Shown in pieces: positions 51,978 through 59,512 of a stretch of 64,000 nt of DNA (position 1 is its first letter; every line of letters begins with the position of its first letter). Under the pieces are notes generated by a model. That model searched no databases and was not told the origin of the DNA. It was given only the letters and a program-made list of their open reading frames with translations. The stretch is from Ohessyouella blattaphilus. GTDB lineage: Bacteria; Bacillota; Clostridia; Lachnospirales; Lachnospiraceae. Location: positions 1 to 64,000 of the forward strand of contig NZ_JAMXOC010000003.1 of assembly GCF_024721265.1 (NCBI RefSeq). The letters are read 5' to 3'. The position numbers and the translations under genes are program-made.

Positions 51978-52604
51978 CTAGTCTCCAAAGCGTATCTCCT
52001 GGTAGGACTGAATGCTCTGTAGGGTCTTTTCAAATCCTAGCTTTCCACTATTCAGACATAGATCGTACTGTCTAGCATCGTGCCAGTCTCTGCCGGTGTA
52101 GTGCTTGTAGTAATCGCCCCGGTATTTATTTCGCTTAGCGATATACTTACGCATCTCGCCCTCTGTCATGGAGTTACGCTCCATGGCCCGGTTAAAGTTA
52201 AACTCTTCATCGGCATAGATAAAGATACGAATGACATTGTCATAATCCTTTAAGATAAAATCTGCGCAGCGACCAACAATCACACAGGACTGAGTCTTCG
52301 CCAGTTCCTTAATCACTTTTGCCTGAAAGTTAAAGAGATTCTTAGTGGACGCGTAATCATCGGAATCTGGTCCAAGGACACTGCCGTCGTAGACGCTACG
52401 CGAAATGTTGAAAAGTAGATTCCCTTTAAGCTTCTCGTCTGCTTCCGCAAATAAAAGCTCACTAATGCCGCTTTCATCAGAAGCTAGCCTCAAAATCTCC
52501 CGGTCGTAAAAAGGGATATCTAAGCGCTCTGCCAACATCTTACCAATGGTACGGCCGCCGCTTCCATATTCTCTTGCAATTGTAAAAACGATATTTTTTT
52601 CCAT
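51978..52604 (-). CDS. Cytidylate kinase-like family protein
   Basis: A 208-residue P-loop kinase of the cytidylate-kinase-like group, with the N-terminal VFTIAREYGSGGRTIGKMLAERL loop and VIVGRCADFIL near residue 105. It is shorter than and distinct from Cmk, so CMP phosphorylation is uncertain. The ATG at 52604 follows AGGAGAGGA. It lies 13 bases downstream of livF and upstream of corA in the same unit; a link with amino acid transport is not obvious. Confidence 0.85.
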   Translation of the reverse strand: MEKNIVFTIAREYGSGGRTIGKMLAERLDIPFYDREILRLASDESGISELLFAEADEKLKGNLLFNISRSVYDGSVLGPDSDDYASTKNLFNFQAKVIKELAKTQSCVIVGRCADFILKDYDNVIRIFIYADEEFNFNRAMERNSMTEGEMRKYIAKRNKYRGDYYKHYTGRDWHDARQYDLCLNSGKLGFEKTLQSIQSYQEIRFGD

Positions 52605-52617
52605 TAGAAATCCTCTC

Positions 52618-53328
52618 CTATTCTCCCAGATACGCTTTCTTAATGCCATCGTCATTCAGCAGCTGGTCCGCTTTTCCGGACATAACCACACTCCCCGTCT
52701 CCAGTACGTAGGCGCGGTCAGCTATCGATAAGGCTTTCTTCGCATTTTGTTCGACGAGAAGCACAGTGGTTCCTGCCGCCTTTACATCTTCAATAATCTT
52801 AAATATTTCATTGACAAAAATCGGACTAAGCCCCATCGAGGGCTCATCCATCACAATCATCTTCGGCTTGCTCATCAGCGCCCGGCCCATGGCCAGCATC
52901 TGCTGTTCGCCCCCTGAAAGGGTACCAGCTCGCTGAGTCAAGCGCTCCTTAAGCCTAGGGAAGCGCTCATAGACGCTTTCCAAGCTTTCCGCGATTTCAT
53001 GTTTATCTTTCCTAGTATACGCTCCCATCTTTAAGTTCTCATAGACATTTAAGTCGGCAAAAACCCGTCTGCCTTCGGGAACGTGAGCAATTCCTCTTTC
53101 CACGATTCTGTGGGCAGGTATCTTCGTAATATCTTTTCCTTCGAAGATAATCTCTCCCCGCTTTGGCGGGATTAGTCCTGTCACCGTGTGTAAAATTGTG
53201 GTTTTGCCGGCGCCGTTAGCACCGATAAGGGCGACAATCTCGCCTTTATCCACCTCAAAAGTCGCACCTTTAAGGGCCTGAATTACGCCGTAGTATACAT
53301 CCAAATCTTTTACTTCTAGCATTGCCAT
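52618..53328 (-). CDS. livF: Branched-chain amino acid ABC transporter ATP-binding protein LivF
   Basis: One of the two ATPases of the liv importer. The 236 residues have Walker A GANGAGKTT, the characteristic HVPEGRRVFADLNVYENL segment, signature LSGGEQQM and Walker B MIVMDEPSMGLSP. The ATG at 53328 lies seven bases after GGAGG; the TTG one codon earlier is less likely. Directly downstream of livG. Confidence 0.97.
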   Translation of the reverse strand: MAMLEVKDLDVYYGVIQALKGATFEVDKGEIVALIGANGAGKTTILHTVTGLIPPKRGEIIFEGKDITKIPAHRIVERGIAHVPEGRRVFADLNVYENLKMGAYTRKDKHEIAESLESVYERFPRLKERLTQRAGTLSGGEQQMLAMGRALMSKPKMIVMDEPSMGLSPIFVNEIFKIIEDVKAAGTTVLLVEQNAKKALSIADRAYVLETGSVVMSGKADQLLNDDGIKKAYLGE

Positions 53329-53339
53329 CAACCGTCCTC

Positions 53340-54098
53340 CTACTCGCCCAAATAGGCCTTTATTACTTCAGGATTATTAAGCACCTCTGTGGTCTTACCG
53401 TGGGTCAGCTCTTCCCCGAAGTTAAGCACTGTCAGTTCTTCACAGATTCCACTAACCAACTTCATATCGTGCTCAATCAGTAGGATAGTCACCTCAAAAT
53501 TATCTCTGACAAAGCGAATTGTCTCCATCAACTCTCCAGTCTCTTGGGGATTCATTCCCGCAGCCGGCTCATCTAAAAGGAGAAGCTTCGGATTGGTGGC
53601 TAAAGCCCTAACAATCTCTAGCTTTCTCTGCTTACCGTAAGGCATATTTCCGGCAAGGACTTCGCTCTCACCGGCTAGATCAAATACTTCGAGTAGTTCT
53701 AACGCCTTCTCATCCATGGCCTTTTCCTGCTTGTAATACGCGGGCAAACGCAATATCCCCGTTAGAGTCTGGTAGCGATAGCTTCTATGAAGTGCTGCCT
53801 TTACATTATCCAGTACCGTCATCTCTTTAAAGAGACGGATATTTTGAAAGGTTCTGGCAACCCCAGCCTTATTAATCTCGGTGGTCTTTAGCCCAGTAAT
53901 GTCTTTGCCTTCTAACTTCACAATCCCTTCATCTGGCTTATATACACCTGTTAAAAGGTTGAAAACCGTGGTCTTACCGGCACCGTTGGGACCGATGAGG
54001 CCGTAAAGCTGCCCTTTATCGATACTTAGATCGAAACGATCTACCGCATGGAGACCACCAAAGGAGATGCATAAATTCTTTACCTCTAACATCTTCAT
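53340..54098 (-). CDS. livG: Branched-chain amino acid ABC transporter ATP-binding protein LivG
   Basis: Second ATPase of the importer. The 252 residues have GPNGAGKTT, the LivG-typical GVARTFQNIRLFKEMTVLDNV segment, the signature MPYGKQRKLEIVRAL and LLLDEPAAGMNPQE. It starts two bases after livM with AGGAGG nine bases upstream of the ATG. Confidence 0.97.
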   Translation of the reverse strand: MKMLEVKNLCISFGGLHAVDRFDLSIDKGQLYGLIGPNGAGKTTVFNLLTGVYKPDEGIVKLEGKDITGLKTTEINKAGVARTFQNIRLFKEMTVLDNVKAALHRSYRYQTLTGILRLPAYYKQEKAMDEKALELLEVFDLAGESEVLAGNMPYGKQRKLEIVRALATNPKLLLLDEPAAGMNPQETGELMETIRFVRDNFEVTILLIEHDMKLVSGICEELTVLNFGEELTHGKTTEVLNNPEVIKAYLGE

Positions 54099-54099
54099 C

Positions 54100-55140
54100 T
54101 TAGACCACCTCCTGCTTCTTGCTAAACTTACTCTTGATTCGCTCCCGGAAGTGAATCGCTGCCGGCGCCCAGTTAAAGAGCATCATCACGATTAAGAGCA
54201 ATGCGTAGATAAGCATCCGGTAGTTAGCCATACCTCTAAGTAGCTCTGGTAAGGCGGTCAAAACAATGGCCGCAATAATCGAACCTCTCACATTGCCGAT
54301 GCCACCAAGAACCACGAACACGAGAATCAAGATTGAAGTGTTGTAGTTAAAAAGCTTCACCGTCAAAGAAGACAGGTTATGCGCATATAGTACTCCCGCC
54401 ACCCCAGCTAAGGTGGTAGAGATGGTAAATGCCATCAGCTTATATTTCGTTACATTTAAACCAATCGATTCTGCCGCAATCCGGTTGTCGCGAATCGCCG
54501 TAATTGCCCGGCCAGTCCGGGAATTCACAAGATTCACCACGATAAAGACGGTTAAAAGTAACAGAATAATTCCGATAGTAAAGCTTGAATCCCGGGGCGT
54601 CCCAGTAATCCCTAGGGCACCGTCCACAATCTTCTCGCCGCCTTCACCTAGCTCCATAACGGCCGCATCGTTAAAGGATACATGGAGTCCTTCGTTATCT
54701 TTACCAAGACTTAGAACGTTAAAAAGGTTCTTAATAATCTCGCCAAAGGCCAAAGTAACGATGGCCAGATAATCACCCCGCAGACGCAGCACGGGAATCC
54801 CGATTAGGAAACCGAAAACGCCAGCCACTAAGGCACCGATTAAAATAGCGATTAAAAATCTTGGCAAATCTGGAAGGCTATCTTCTGTCACTCTAGAAAA
54901 AATAGCTGAAGCGTAGGCGCCAATACACATAAAACCGGCGTGACCTAGGCTTAACTCACCGGAAAAGCCAACCACCAGATTCAGAGAAACGGCCGCAATC
55001 GCATACATACAAAGAGGTACTAAAAGCCCCTGCAGCAAACTGCTAATCGAACCCGTGGTAATCATCACCTGCATAACGATATAGAAGGCGATGATGAGGG
55101 CGTAGGTAATCATATTGTTTTTAAATATTTTCTTTTTCAT
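54100..55140 (-). CDS. livM: Branched-chain amino acid ABC transporter permease LivM
   Basis: Membrane permease of the liv importer, 346 residues with about ten membrane segments and the family motif LGHAGFMCIGAYASA near residue 66, the EAA-like IRDNRIAAESIGLN near 220 and VFVVLGGIGNVRGSI near 275. It is followed by livG and preceded by livH. Confidence 0.96.
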   Translation of the reverse strand: MKKKIFKNNMITYALIIAFYIVMQVMITTGSISSLLQGLLVPLCMYAIAAVSLNLVVGFSGELSLGHAGFMCIGAYASAIFSRVTEDSLPDLPRFLIAILIGALVAGVFGFLIGIPVLRLRGDYLAIVTLAFGEIIKNLFNVLSLGKDNEGLHVSFNDAAVMELGEGGEKIVDGALGITGTPRDSSFTIGIILLLLTVFIVVNLVNSRTGRAITAIRDNRIAAESIGLNVTKYKLMAFTISTTLAGVAGVLYAHNLSSLTVKLFNYNTSILILVFVVLGGIGNVRGSIIAAIVLTALPELLRGMANYRMLIYALLLIVMMLFNWAPAAIHFRERIKSKFSKKQEVV

Positions 55141-55151
55141 CCGCGTCTCTC

Positions 55152-56033
55152 CTATACTTTTTCCTGAATATTTTTACCGAATAATCCGGTTGGTTTGACC
55201 AGTAACACGATAATCAGTACCGAAAAGACGATGGCATCCGCTACCTGAGAAGAGATATAAGCTTTACCAAAGATTTCAATGACCCCTAAAAGAATTCCTC
55301 CGATCATCGCTCCCGGAATGGAGCCAATACCGCCAAACACCGCTGCAGTAAACGCCTTAATACCCGGCATCGCCCCTGTATAAGGGGTAACGGAAGGATA
55401 AGCTGCACAAAGTAAAACCCCGGCGATTGCCGCCAGCGCCGAGCCAATAGCAAAGGTTAAAGAAATCGTCGCATTCACATTGATGCCCATCAACTGAGCT
55501 GCGCCCTTATCTTCGGAAACAGCCTTCATCGCTCTTCCCTGCTTCGTCCGGTTGACAAAGAAAGTCAGCGCCACAACAATCACAACACAAGCACCTATCG
55601 TAACCATCGCTACGCCTGAGATTACCAGTTCGCCACCAGCTAACTTTAGAGCTGGTACTTTGATGAAATCAGGAAAACTCTTCGGTGCCGCACCAAAAAC
55701 AATTAAGGCAATATTCTGTAACAGATAACTGATACCGATTGCCGTTATTAAGACGGCCAGTGGTGAGGCCGCATTTCTTAAAGGCTTATAAGCCACCTTC
55801 TCAATCGTCATTCCGAGAACGGTACAGACCACCATCGAAATAAGAACCGCCACCAAGGGATTGATCCCCCCAGTAATCGCTGTTAACACCACATAAGCCC
55901 CAATCATAATCACGTCTCCGTGGGCGAAATTAAGCATCTTGGCAATGCCGTATACCATTGTATAGCCCAAGGCAATAATCGCATAGACACTGCCCAAACT
56001 AATTCCATTGATTAAATATGATAAAAAACCCAT
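55152..56033 (-). CDS. livH: Branched-chain amino acid ABC transporter permease LivH
   Basis: Second permease, 293 residues, with the N-terminal NGISLGSVYAIIALGYTMVYG motif, NFAHGDVIMIGAYV, and the C-terminal GGIGSIPGAMIGGILLG segment. The ATG at 56033 follows GGAGG by five bases; a GTG one codon earlier is too close to the site. A hairpin between livJ and livH probably lowers expression of the membrane part relative to the binding protein. Confidence 0.96.
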   Translation of the reverse strand: MGFLSYLINGISLGSVYAIIALGYTMVYGIAKMLNFAHGDVIMIGAYVVLTAITGGINPLVAVLISMVVCTVLGMTIEKVAYKPLRNAASPLAVLITAIGISYLLQNIALIVFGAAPKSFPDFIKVPALKLAGGELVISGVAMVTIGACVVIVVALTFFVNRTKQGRAMKAVSEDKGAAQLMGINVNATISLTFAIGSALAAIAGVLLCAAYPSVTPYTGAMPGIKAFTAAVFGGIGSIPGAMIGGILLGVIEIFGKAYISSQVADAIVFSVLIIVLLVKPTGLFGKNIQEKV

Positions 56034-56111
56034 CACGTCCTCCTCTTTTGCACTTTACAAGATTAAATTATATCATATTCCTCCGCACGGGACAACGAAA
56101 ACTCATGATAA

Positions 56112-56140
56112 AAGGATGCAGCTTAAAAAGCTGCATCCTT
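56112..56140 (-). terminator. Intra-operon terminator between livJ and livH
   Basis: 13-bp perfect stem (56112-56124 with 56128-56140) with a 3-nt loop, followed on the minus strand by TTTTATC. It comes 22 bases after the livJ stop and no promoter is obvious before livH, so it is best read as partial termination. Confidence 0.7.
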
Positions 56141-56162
56141 GCAAAATTTCTGATAAATATCA

Positions 56163-57335
56163 CTATTTCATTACGTATTCGCCGCCTTCGATAATGGCTG
56201 CTTTTGGCTCTTTGTCTGGCTCACCGTCATCAGCCCAGCTGATGGTTCCCGTTAAGCCTTTTAACTCAATCTTAGTCATCGACGTTACTAAAGCGTCGCA
56301 GATATCACTGGCAGACATATCTGGGGTAATCCCGCCTTCTTCGGCTGCCGCTTTGATGGCGTAGATTGCGTCATAGCCATCTGCTGCAAACTGAATTGGC
56401 GTCTGGCTATAAGCCGCATCAAAATCAGCCACGAATTTCTTTGTTAGTTCATCTTCGGCATTGGCAGCAAACGGGGTTAGAAGCATAACCCCTTCGGCAA
56501 GAGAAGTGTCAAAGCCTTCTACACTAAGAAGTCCATCTAGTCCGTCACAACCAAAGAACGTTGTGTCAAATTCCATATCTTTCGCTTGCTTTAGAATCAG
56601 CGCTGTCTCATCGTAATAAATCGGTAAGAAAACCACATCGGCACCAGCGTCCTTAATCTTCTTAAGCTGTACGGTAAAGTCTTTGTTACTATCTGCGGTA
56701 AAAGCCTCTGCTGCTACCACTTCTAAATCGTGATTATCCGCTTCTTTCGCAAAGTTCTCATAGATTCCTTTTGAATAAGAACTAGAGCTATCGTAGATAA
56801 CACCGATTTTCTTACCAACGCCATGCTCGCCGATATACTCAGCCGCTTTAATACCTTGGGTTGGATCAGAAAAGCATAGACGGAAAGCGTTGCCCCCCTT
56901 AATACAGTCTACTGCCGTTCCTGAAGGAGTAATCAAAAACATGTTATCTGCTTCCGCTTCCGCTTCAACAGCAATACAAGGATCAGAGGTTACGGTACCC
57001 ATCAGCATCTGCATACCCCAGTCCTTTAACGTATTATAGGCGTTTACAGCCTTTTCTGCATCGTGAGTATCATCTTCCATCTTGAATTCAACCTGCTTAC
57101 CGTTGATTCCACCGGCTTCATTGATTTCTTTTACCGCTAGATCAGCACCATTTTGGACGGCAATACCGTATACCGCTGCTGGTCCAGTAAGTGGTCCTAT
57201 ACCACCAATTTTAAAGGTCTCACTACCTTCGCTTGATGAAGAGTCACCACTATCCTTCTTGCCACATCCGGCAACCACAGCTACTAACATTACGGCAACT
57301 AAAGCCGCACTTAACAATCTTTTTTTGTTTTTCAA
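56163..57335 (-). CDS. livJ: Branched-chain amino acid ABC transporter substrate-binding lipoprotein
   Basis: The 390-residue extracytoplasmic receptor has a lipoprotein signal with lipobox VVAGC (Cys near residue 25), a Ser/Gly linker, then a Leu/Ile/Val-binding-type two-lobed domain with FKIGGIGPLTGPAAVYG, KVIYDSSSSYSKG-like and GYDAIYAIKAAAEEGG segments. It is the first gene of the liv unit and its promoter is near consensus. Confidence 0.95.
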   Translation of the reverse strand: MKNKKRLLSAALVAVMLVAVVAGCGKKDSGDSSSSEGSETFKIGGIGPLTGPAAVYGIAVQNGADLAVKEINEAGGINGKQVEFKMEDDTHDAEKAVNAYNTLKDWGMQMLMGTVTSDPCIAVEAEAEADNMFLITPSGTAVDCIKGGNAFRLCFSDPTQGIKAAEYIGEHGVGKKIGVIYDSSSSYSKGIYENFAKEADNHDLEVVAAEAFTADSNKDFTVQLKKIKDAGADVVFLPIYYDETALILKQAKDMEFDTTFFGCDGLDGLLSVEGFDTSLAEGVMLLTPFAANAEDELTKKFVADFDAAYSQTPIQFAADGYDAIYAIKAAAEEGGITPDMSASDICDALVTSMTKIELKGLTGTISWADDGEPDKEPKAAIIEGGEYVMK

Positions 57336-57370
57336 AATACTTCCTCCCTCTTTCTTAGTAATAATGCCTA

Positions 57371-57399
57371 ATAATACAGAGAAATCCGAATTTTGTCAA
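57371..57399 (-). promoter_or_regulatory. livJ promoter within a hairpin
   Basis: TTGACA (57394-57399), 17-nt spacer, TATTAT (57371-57376) on the minus strand. The -35 falls in the loop and one arm of a 10-bp hairpin (57384-57393 with 57398-57407). On the plus strand this hairpin ends in eight T residues, but no plus-strand gene precedes it. Confidence 0.75.
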
Positions 57400-57557
57400 A
57401 TTCGGATTCCTTTTTTTTGATCACTTTTTTTACTGATATCGCCCAAACCATCCATGTCTTTAAGTTTTTTCTTAAGATAGAACTTAATCCCCACACCGCC
57501 CACTAACACCAGTGTCATAAAGATAAAGCCTATCATATCTAATCGTTCAAAAATCAT
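57396..57557 (-). CDS. Small single-pass membrane protein (53 residues)
   Basis: A short gene whose ATG overlaps the TGA of the upstream proline-rich gene as ATGA, with GGGGAGAGG seven bases before. The product begins MIFERLDMIGFIFMTLVLVG, forms one membrane helix (about residues 8-26) and ends in a strongly basic tail (KFYLKKKLKDMDGLGDISKK). The stop codon lies within the livJ promoter. I recognise no family. Its coupling to the surface protein gene suggests a role in the export, anchoring or signalling of that protein. Confidence 0.7.
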   Translation of the reverse strand: MIFERLDMIGFIFMTLVLVGGVGIKFYLKKKLKDMDGLGDISKKSDQKKGIRI

Positions 57558-58627
57558 GCGCCTCTCCCCTTTCGTCTGTTTAGGAGCTTGCGTCCCTTAA
57601 ACCAAGTAATCGCTGCCATATCTCTGGTAATACTAATTCCTAATATTACGGCAATAGCGCCGCCGGTAGTAAAGGTCTGGACAAAACTGTGTTCCAATAA
57701 AATCTCTCTCACCGTCGTTCCTTGCACAGCTCCCGTAACCGCTCCTACAGCGTTCTGACTGCTTGCAATAATCGAATTTGCTGCCGTTACTGCTAACATA
57801 GTACTTGCAAGGGGTTCGGTAATAAGTGCCGCCTCTTCTACCTCAGGCGTTTCTTCTACTGCCTGTGTAGGCGTCTCTGGCACTGATTGCGTATTCGGCG
57901 TCATCGGAACCTGCGCTTCACTTCTAGGAGCTGCTGGCGCTGGTAAGATAAGCGTTTCCGGCTTGGTTGGCGTAGGTTCTATTGGCGATTCTGGCTTTGG
58001 TGGTTCTGGCTTTGGTGGTTCTGGTTTTGGTGGTTCTGGTTTTGGCGGTTCCGGTTTTGGCGGTTCCGGCTCCGGTGGTTCTGGCTCTGGCGTCACTGTG
58101 CCATAGACATAAACCCTCGCCGCATTCTCAAGCACTACTTCATAATCACCATAAACCTCATTTGTATATAACGTATAGCCTATTTCATACCCCTCAAGGT
58201 TCTCCGAACTAGCTAACTGAGTGGTATCTATCGTCAGCCTATACTCTGCCTTTATCTTTTCATCAACTCTTGGTGCGTGAATTCGCGGGTTTTGAGCACT
58301 TGCAACATTATATGCTAGAGATGTCGCATCATCCGTTAACCAATCGGCCACCGTTTCCGCGGAAACCACAATATCATTTACCGCAAAATGATGAACCCCT
58401 TCATTCTGGTTATAGCAAGCCACGTAATAGTACAACTGCGTGTCTATCACTTCATCCCACGCAAGCTTATAAGCATCCGCACAGCCGATAGATTCCTTCG
58501 ATATCTGAATCGGTACCCTTTCTCCTGCCGTGGTGGTCGCCTGTACGCAAAGGAGCGCACTCATACACATGAGTACGACTAAGATAAAACCGATTATTCT
58601 CTTCCTTATGATTTTCCTCGCGTCCAT
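57554..58627 (-). CDS. Secreted proline-rich-repeat surface protein with C-terminal membrane anchor
   Basis: A 357-residue protein with a basic signal peptide (RKRIIGFILVVLMCMSALLC, residues 8-27), an N-terminal globular beta-rich region (about 30-175), a low-complexity PEPPKPEPPKP repeat of five-residue units (about 178-212), an Ala/Pro/Thr-rich stalk, and a C-terminal membrane segment (about 318-340) followed by GRKLLNRRKGRGA. The two cysteines at about 49 and 71 could form a disulfide. No LPXTG. It overlaps the response regulator by 22 bases and the small membrane protein by four. Likely a cell-surface sensor or adhesin; no family recognised. Confidence 0.75.
   Translation of the reverse strand: MDARKIIRKRIIGFILVVLMCMSALLCVQATTTAGERVPIQISKESIGCADAYKLAWDEVIDTQLYYYVACYNQNEGVHHFAVNDIVVSAETVADWLTDDATSLAYNVASAQNPRIHAPRVDEKIKAEYRLTIDTTQLASSENLEGYEIGYTLYTNEVYGDYEVVLENAARVYVYGTVTPEPEPPEPEPPKPEPPKPEPPKPEPPKPEPPKPESPIEPTPTKPETLILPAPAAPRSEAQVPMTPNTQSVPETPTQAVEETPEVEEAALITEPLASTMLAVTAANSIIASSQNAVGAVTGAVQGTTVREILLEHSFVQTFTTGGAIAVILGISITRDMAAITWFKGRKLLNRRKGRGA
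57988..58094 (-). repeat. 15-bp tandem repeats encoding the Pro-rich units
   Basis: Seven near-identical 15-bp units (on the plus strand [T/C]GGTGGTTCTGGCTT and variants) encode the EPPKP units. Wobble-base variation between units shows some age, but slippage could alter repeat number. Confidence 0.8.
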
Positions 58628-59340
58628 TTTTGCTCACCTTCAAGCTCTTCTTTAACTTGCTTTTGATAGTTTCTCCCCACCGGCAAAACAGTTCCATCCA
58701 GCAAGGTTATCTCTCCCGTCACAGCCCTTTTAATCTGATACTTATTTACTAGGATTCCGCGATGAATCCGAATAAAGCCTCGGCTATTAAGGGCGTTCTC
58801 TATCTTTCCAATCGTTGAGTAAAACTCGAACTGCTCGCTATCTCCGTAATAAACAGTAATGATTCGTAAATCCACCTGGAAATATTTGATCTGATCAATG
58901 GGAATATTCCGACTATCACCGGCACAGCTTACCGTAAGCACCTCACTCGTGAGACTCTCTATCTTTGCAAAAGCCTTGGTAAAGATATCCTGCACCCTTG
59001 ATTCTGGAGTGGTAAACTTAATGATATAGTGAAACGCATCCACATCAAAAGCCTCGATGGCTCTATCTTTATCTGCAGAAAAGAAGATAATCTCTTGTTC
59101 TGCTCCCATCTCCCTAATCTTCTTCGCAATTTCAATGCCATCCGGATTAGCCAGCTCGGTATCCAAACAAAGTAGTTCCTCTCTAGCATAAGCGTCTTCC
59201 CAGGCAAACAATAGAGCATCACCGCTTTTATATTCTTTAATACTAAGCTGATAACCTTCTTCCTCAGAAATTTTATTCAAGAAGTCTGTTAATTTTTTGA
59301 AATGCTCTTTGTTATTATCACAAATCCCAATTCGAATCAC
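58606..59340 (-). CDS. LytTR-family response regulator (orphan)
   Basis: The 244 residues have a receiver domain (about 1-120) with acidic residues in GICDNN, the likely phosphoacceptor Asp in LLCLDTELANPDG near 59, and a lysine in YIIKFTTP, followed by a LytTR DNA-binding domain (about 135-235) with the IKYFQVDLRIITVY, RGFIRIHRGILVN and LLDGTVLPVGRNY motifs. The start codon is GTG after AAAGGGG. No histidine kinase is adjacent. It overlaps the surface gene by 22 bases, so the two are translationally coupled. Confidence 0.9.
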   Translation of the reverse strand: MIRIGICDNNKEHFKKLTDFLNKISEEEGYQLSIKEYKSGDALLFAWEDAYAREELLCLDTELANPDGIEIAKKIREMGAEQEIIFFSADKDRAIEAFDVDAFHYIIKFTTPESRVQDIFTKAFAKIESLTSEVLTVSCAGDSRNIPIDQIKYFQVDLRIITVYYGDSEQFEFYSTIGKIENALNSRGFIRIHRGILVNKYQIKRAVTGEITLLDGTVLPVGRNYQKQVKEELEGEQKWTRGKS

Positions 59341-59374
59341 AATCTTACCCCTTTAGTTATTTTATAGTATATCA

Positions 59375-59442
59375 AGCAACTTAAGCACAAGTTGCTATTC
59401 GTCATAAAAAGCTCATTCCCTGTCGTAAAATGCACTACGACA
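59375..59442. promoter_or_regulatory. Repeat elements in the leader of the LytTR unit
   Basis: Three overlapping features: an inverted repeat AGCAACTT/AAGTTGCT (59375-59382, 59389-59396); an inverted repeat TGTCGTA/TACGACA (59421-59427, 59436-59442); and a direct repeat GTCATAAAA (59401-59409) and GTCGTAAAA (59422-59430) at 21-bp distance. Two direct repeats about 21 bp apart are the known layout of LytTR binding sites, so the regulator may control its own unit. Confidence 0.5.
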
Positions 59443-59447
59443 AGCTT

Positions 59448-59456
59448 ATTATAGCA
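59448..59456 (-). promoter_or_regulatory. Extended -10 promoter of the LytTR unit
   Basis: TGCTATAAT on the minus strand, directly after the T-run of the M18 gene terminator. A second possible -10 (TATACT) lies nearer the gene at about 59365. Confidence 0.6.
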
Positions 59457-59464
59457 AAAAAAAA

Positions 59465-59487
59465 GAAAACAAGCGATGCTTGTTTTC
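59465..59487 (-). terminator. Terminator after the M18 aminopeptidase gene
   Basis: 10-bp perfect stem (59465-59474 with 59478-59487) with a 3-nt loop, then a long T-run on the minus strand. Confidence 0.92.
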
Positions 59488-59512
59488 CTTTTTTAGACAC
59501 TTTTTTAACAAA

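Noticed and set aside
57396-57557. Small gene as a quorum-sensing peptide or bacteriocin
   Set aside because: There is no double-glycine leader, no processing partner and no transporter gene; the basic tail after one helix fits a small membrane protein better.
57988-58094. Possible CRISPR array
   Set aside because: The repeats are contiguous 15-bp coding units without spacers, in frame with the proline-rich protein. No array or cas gene is seen anywhere in the window.
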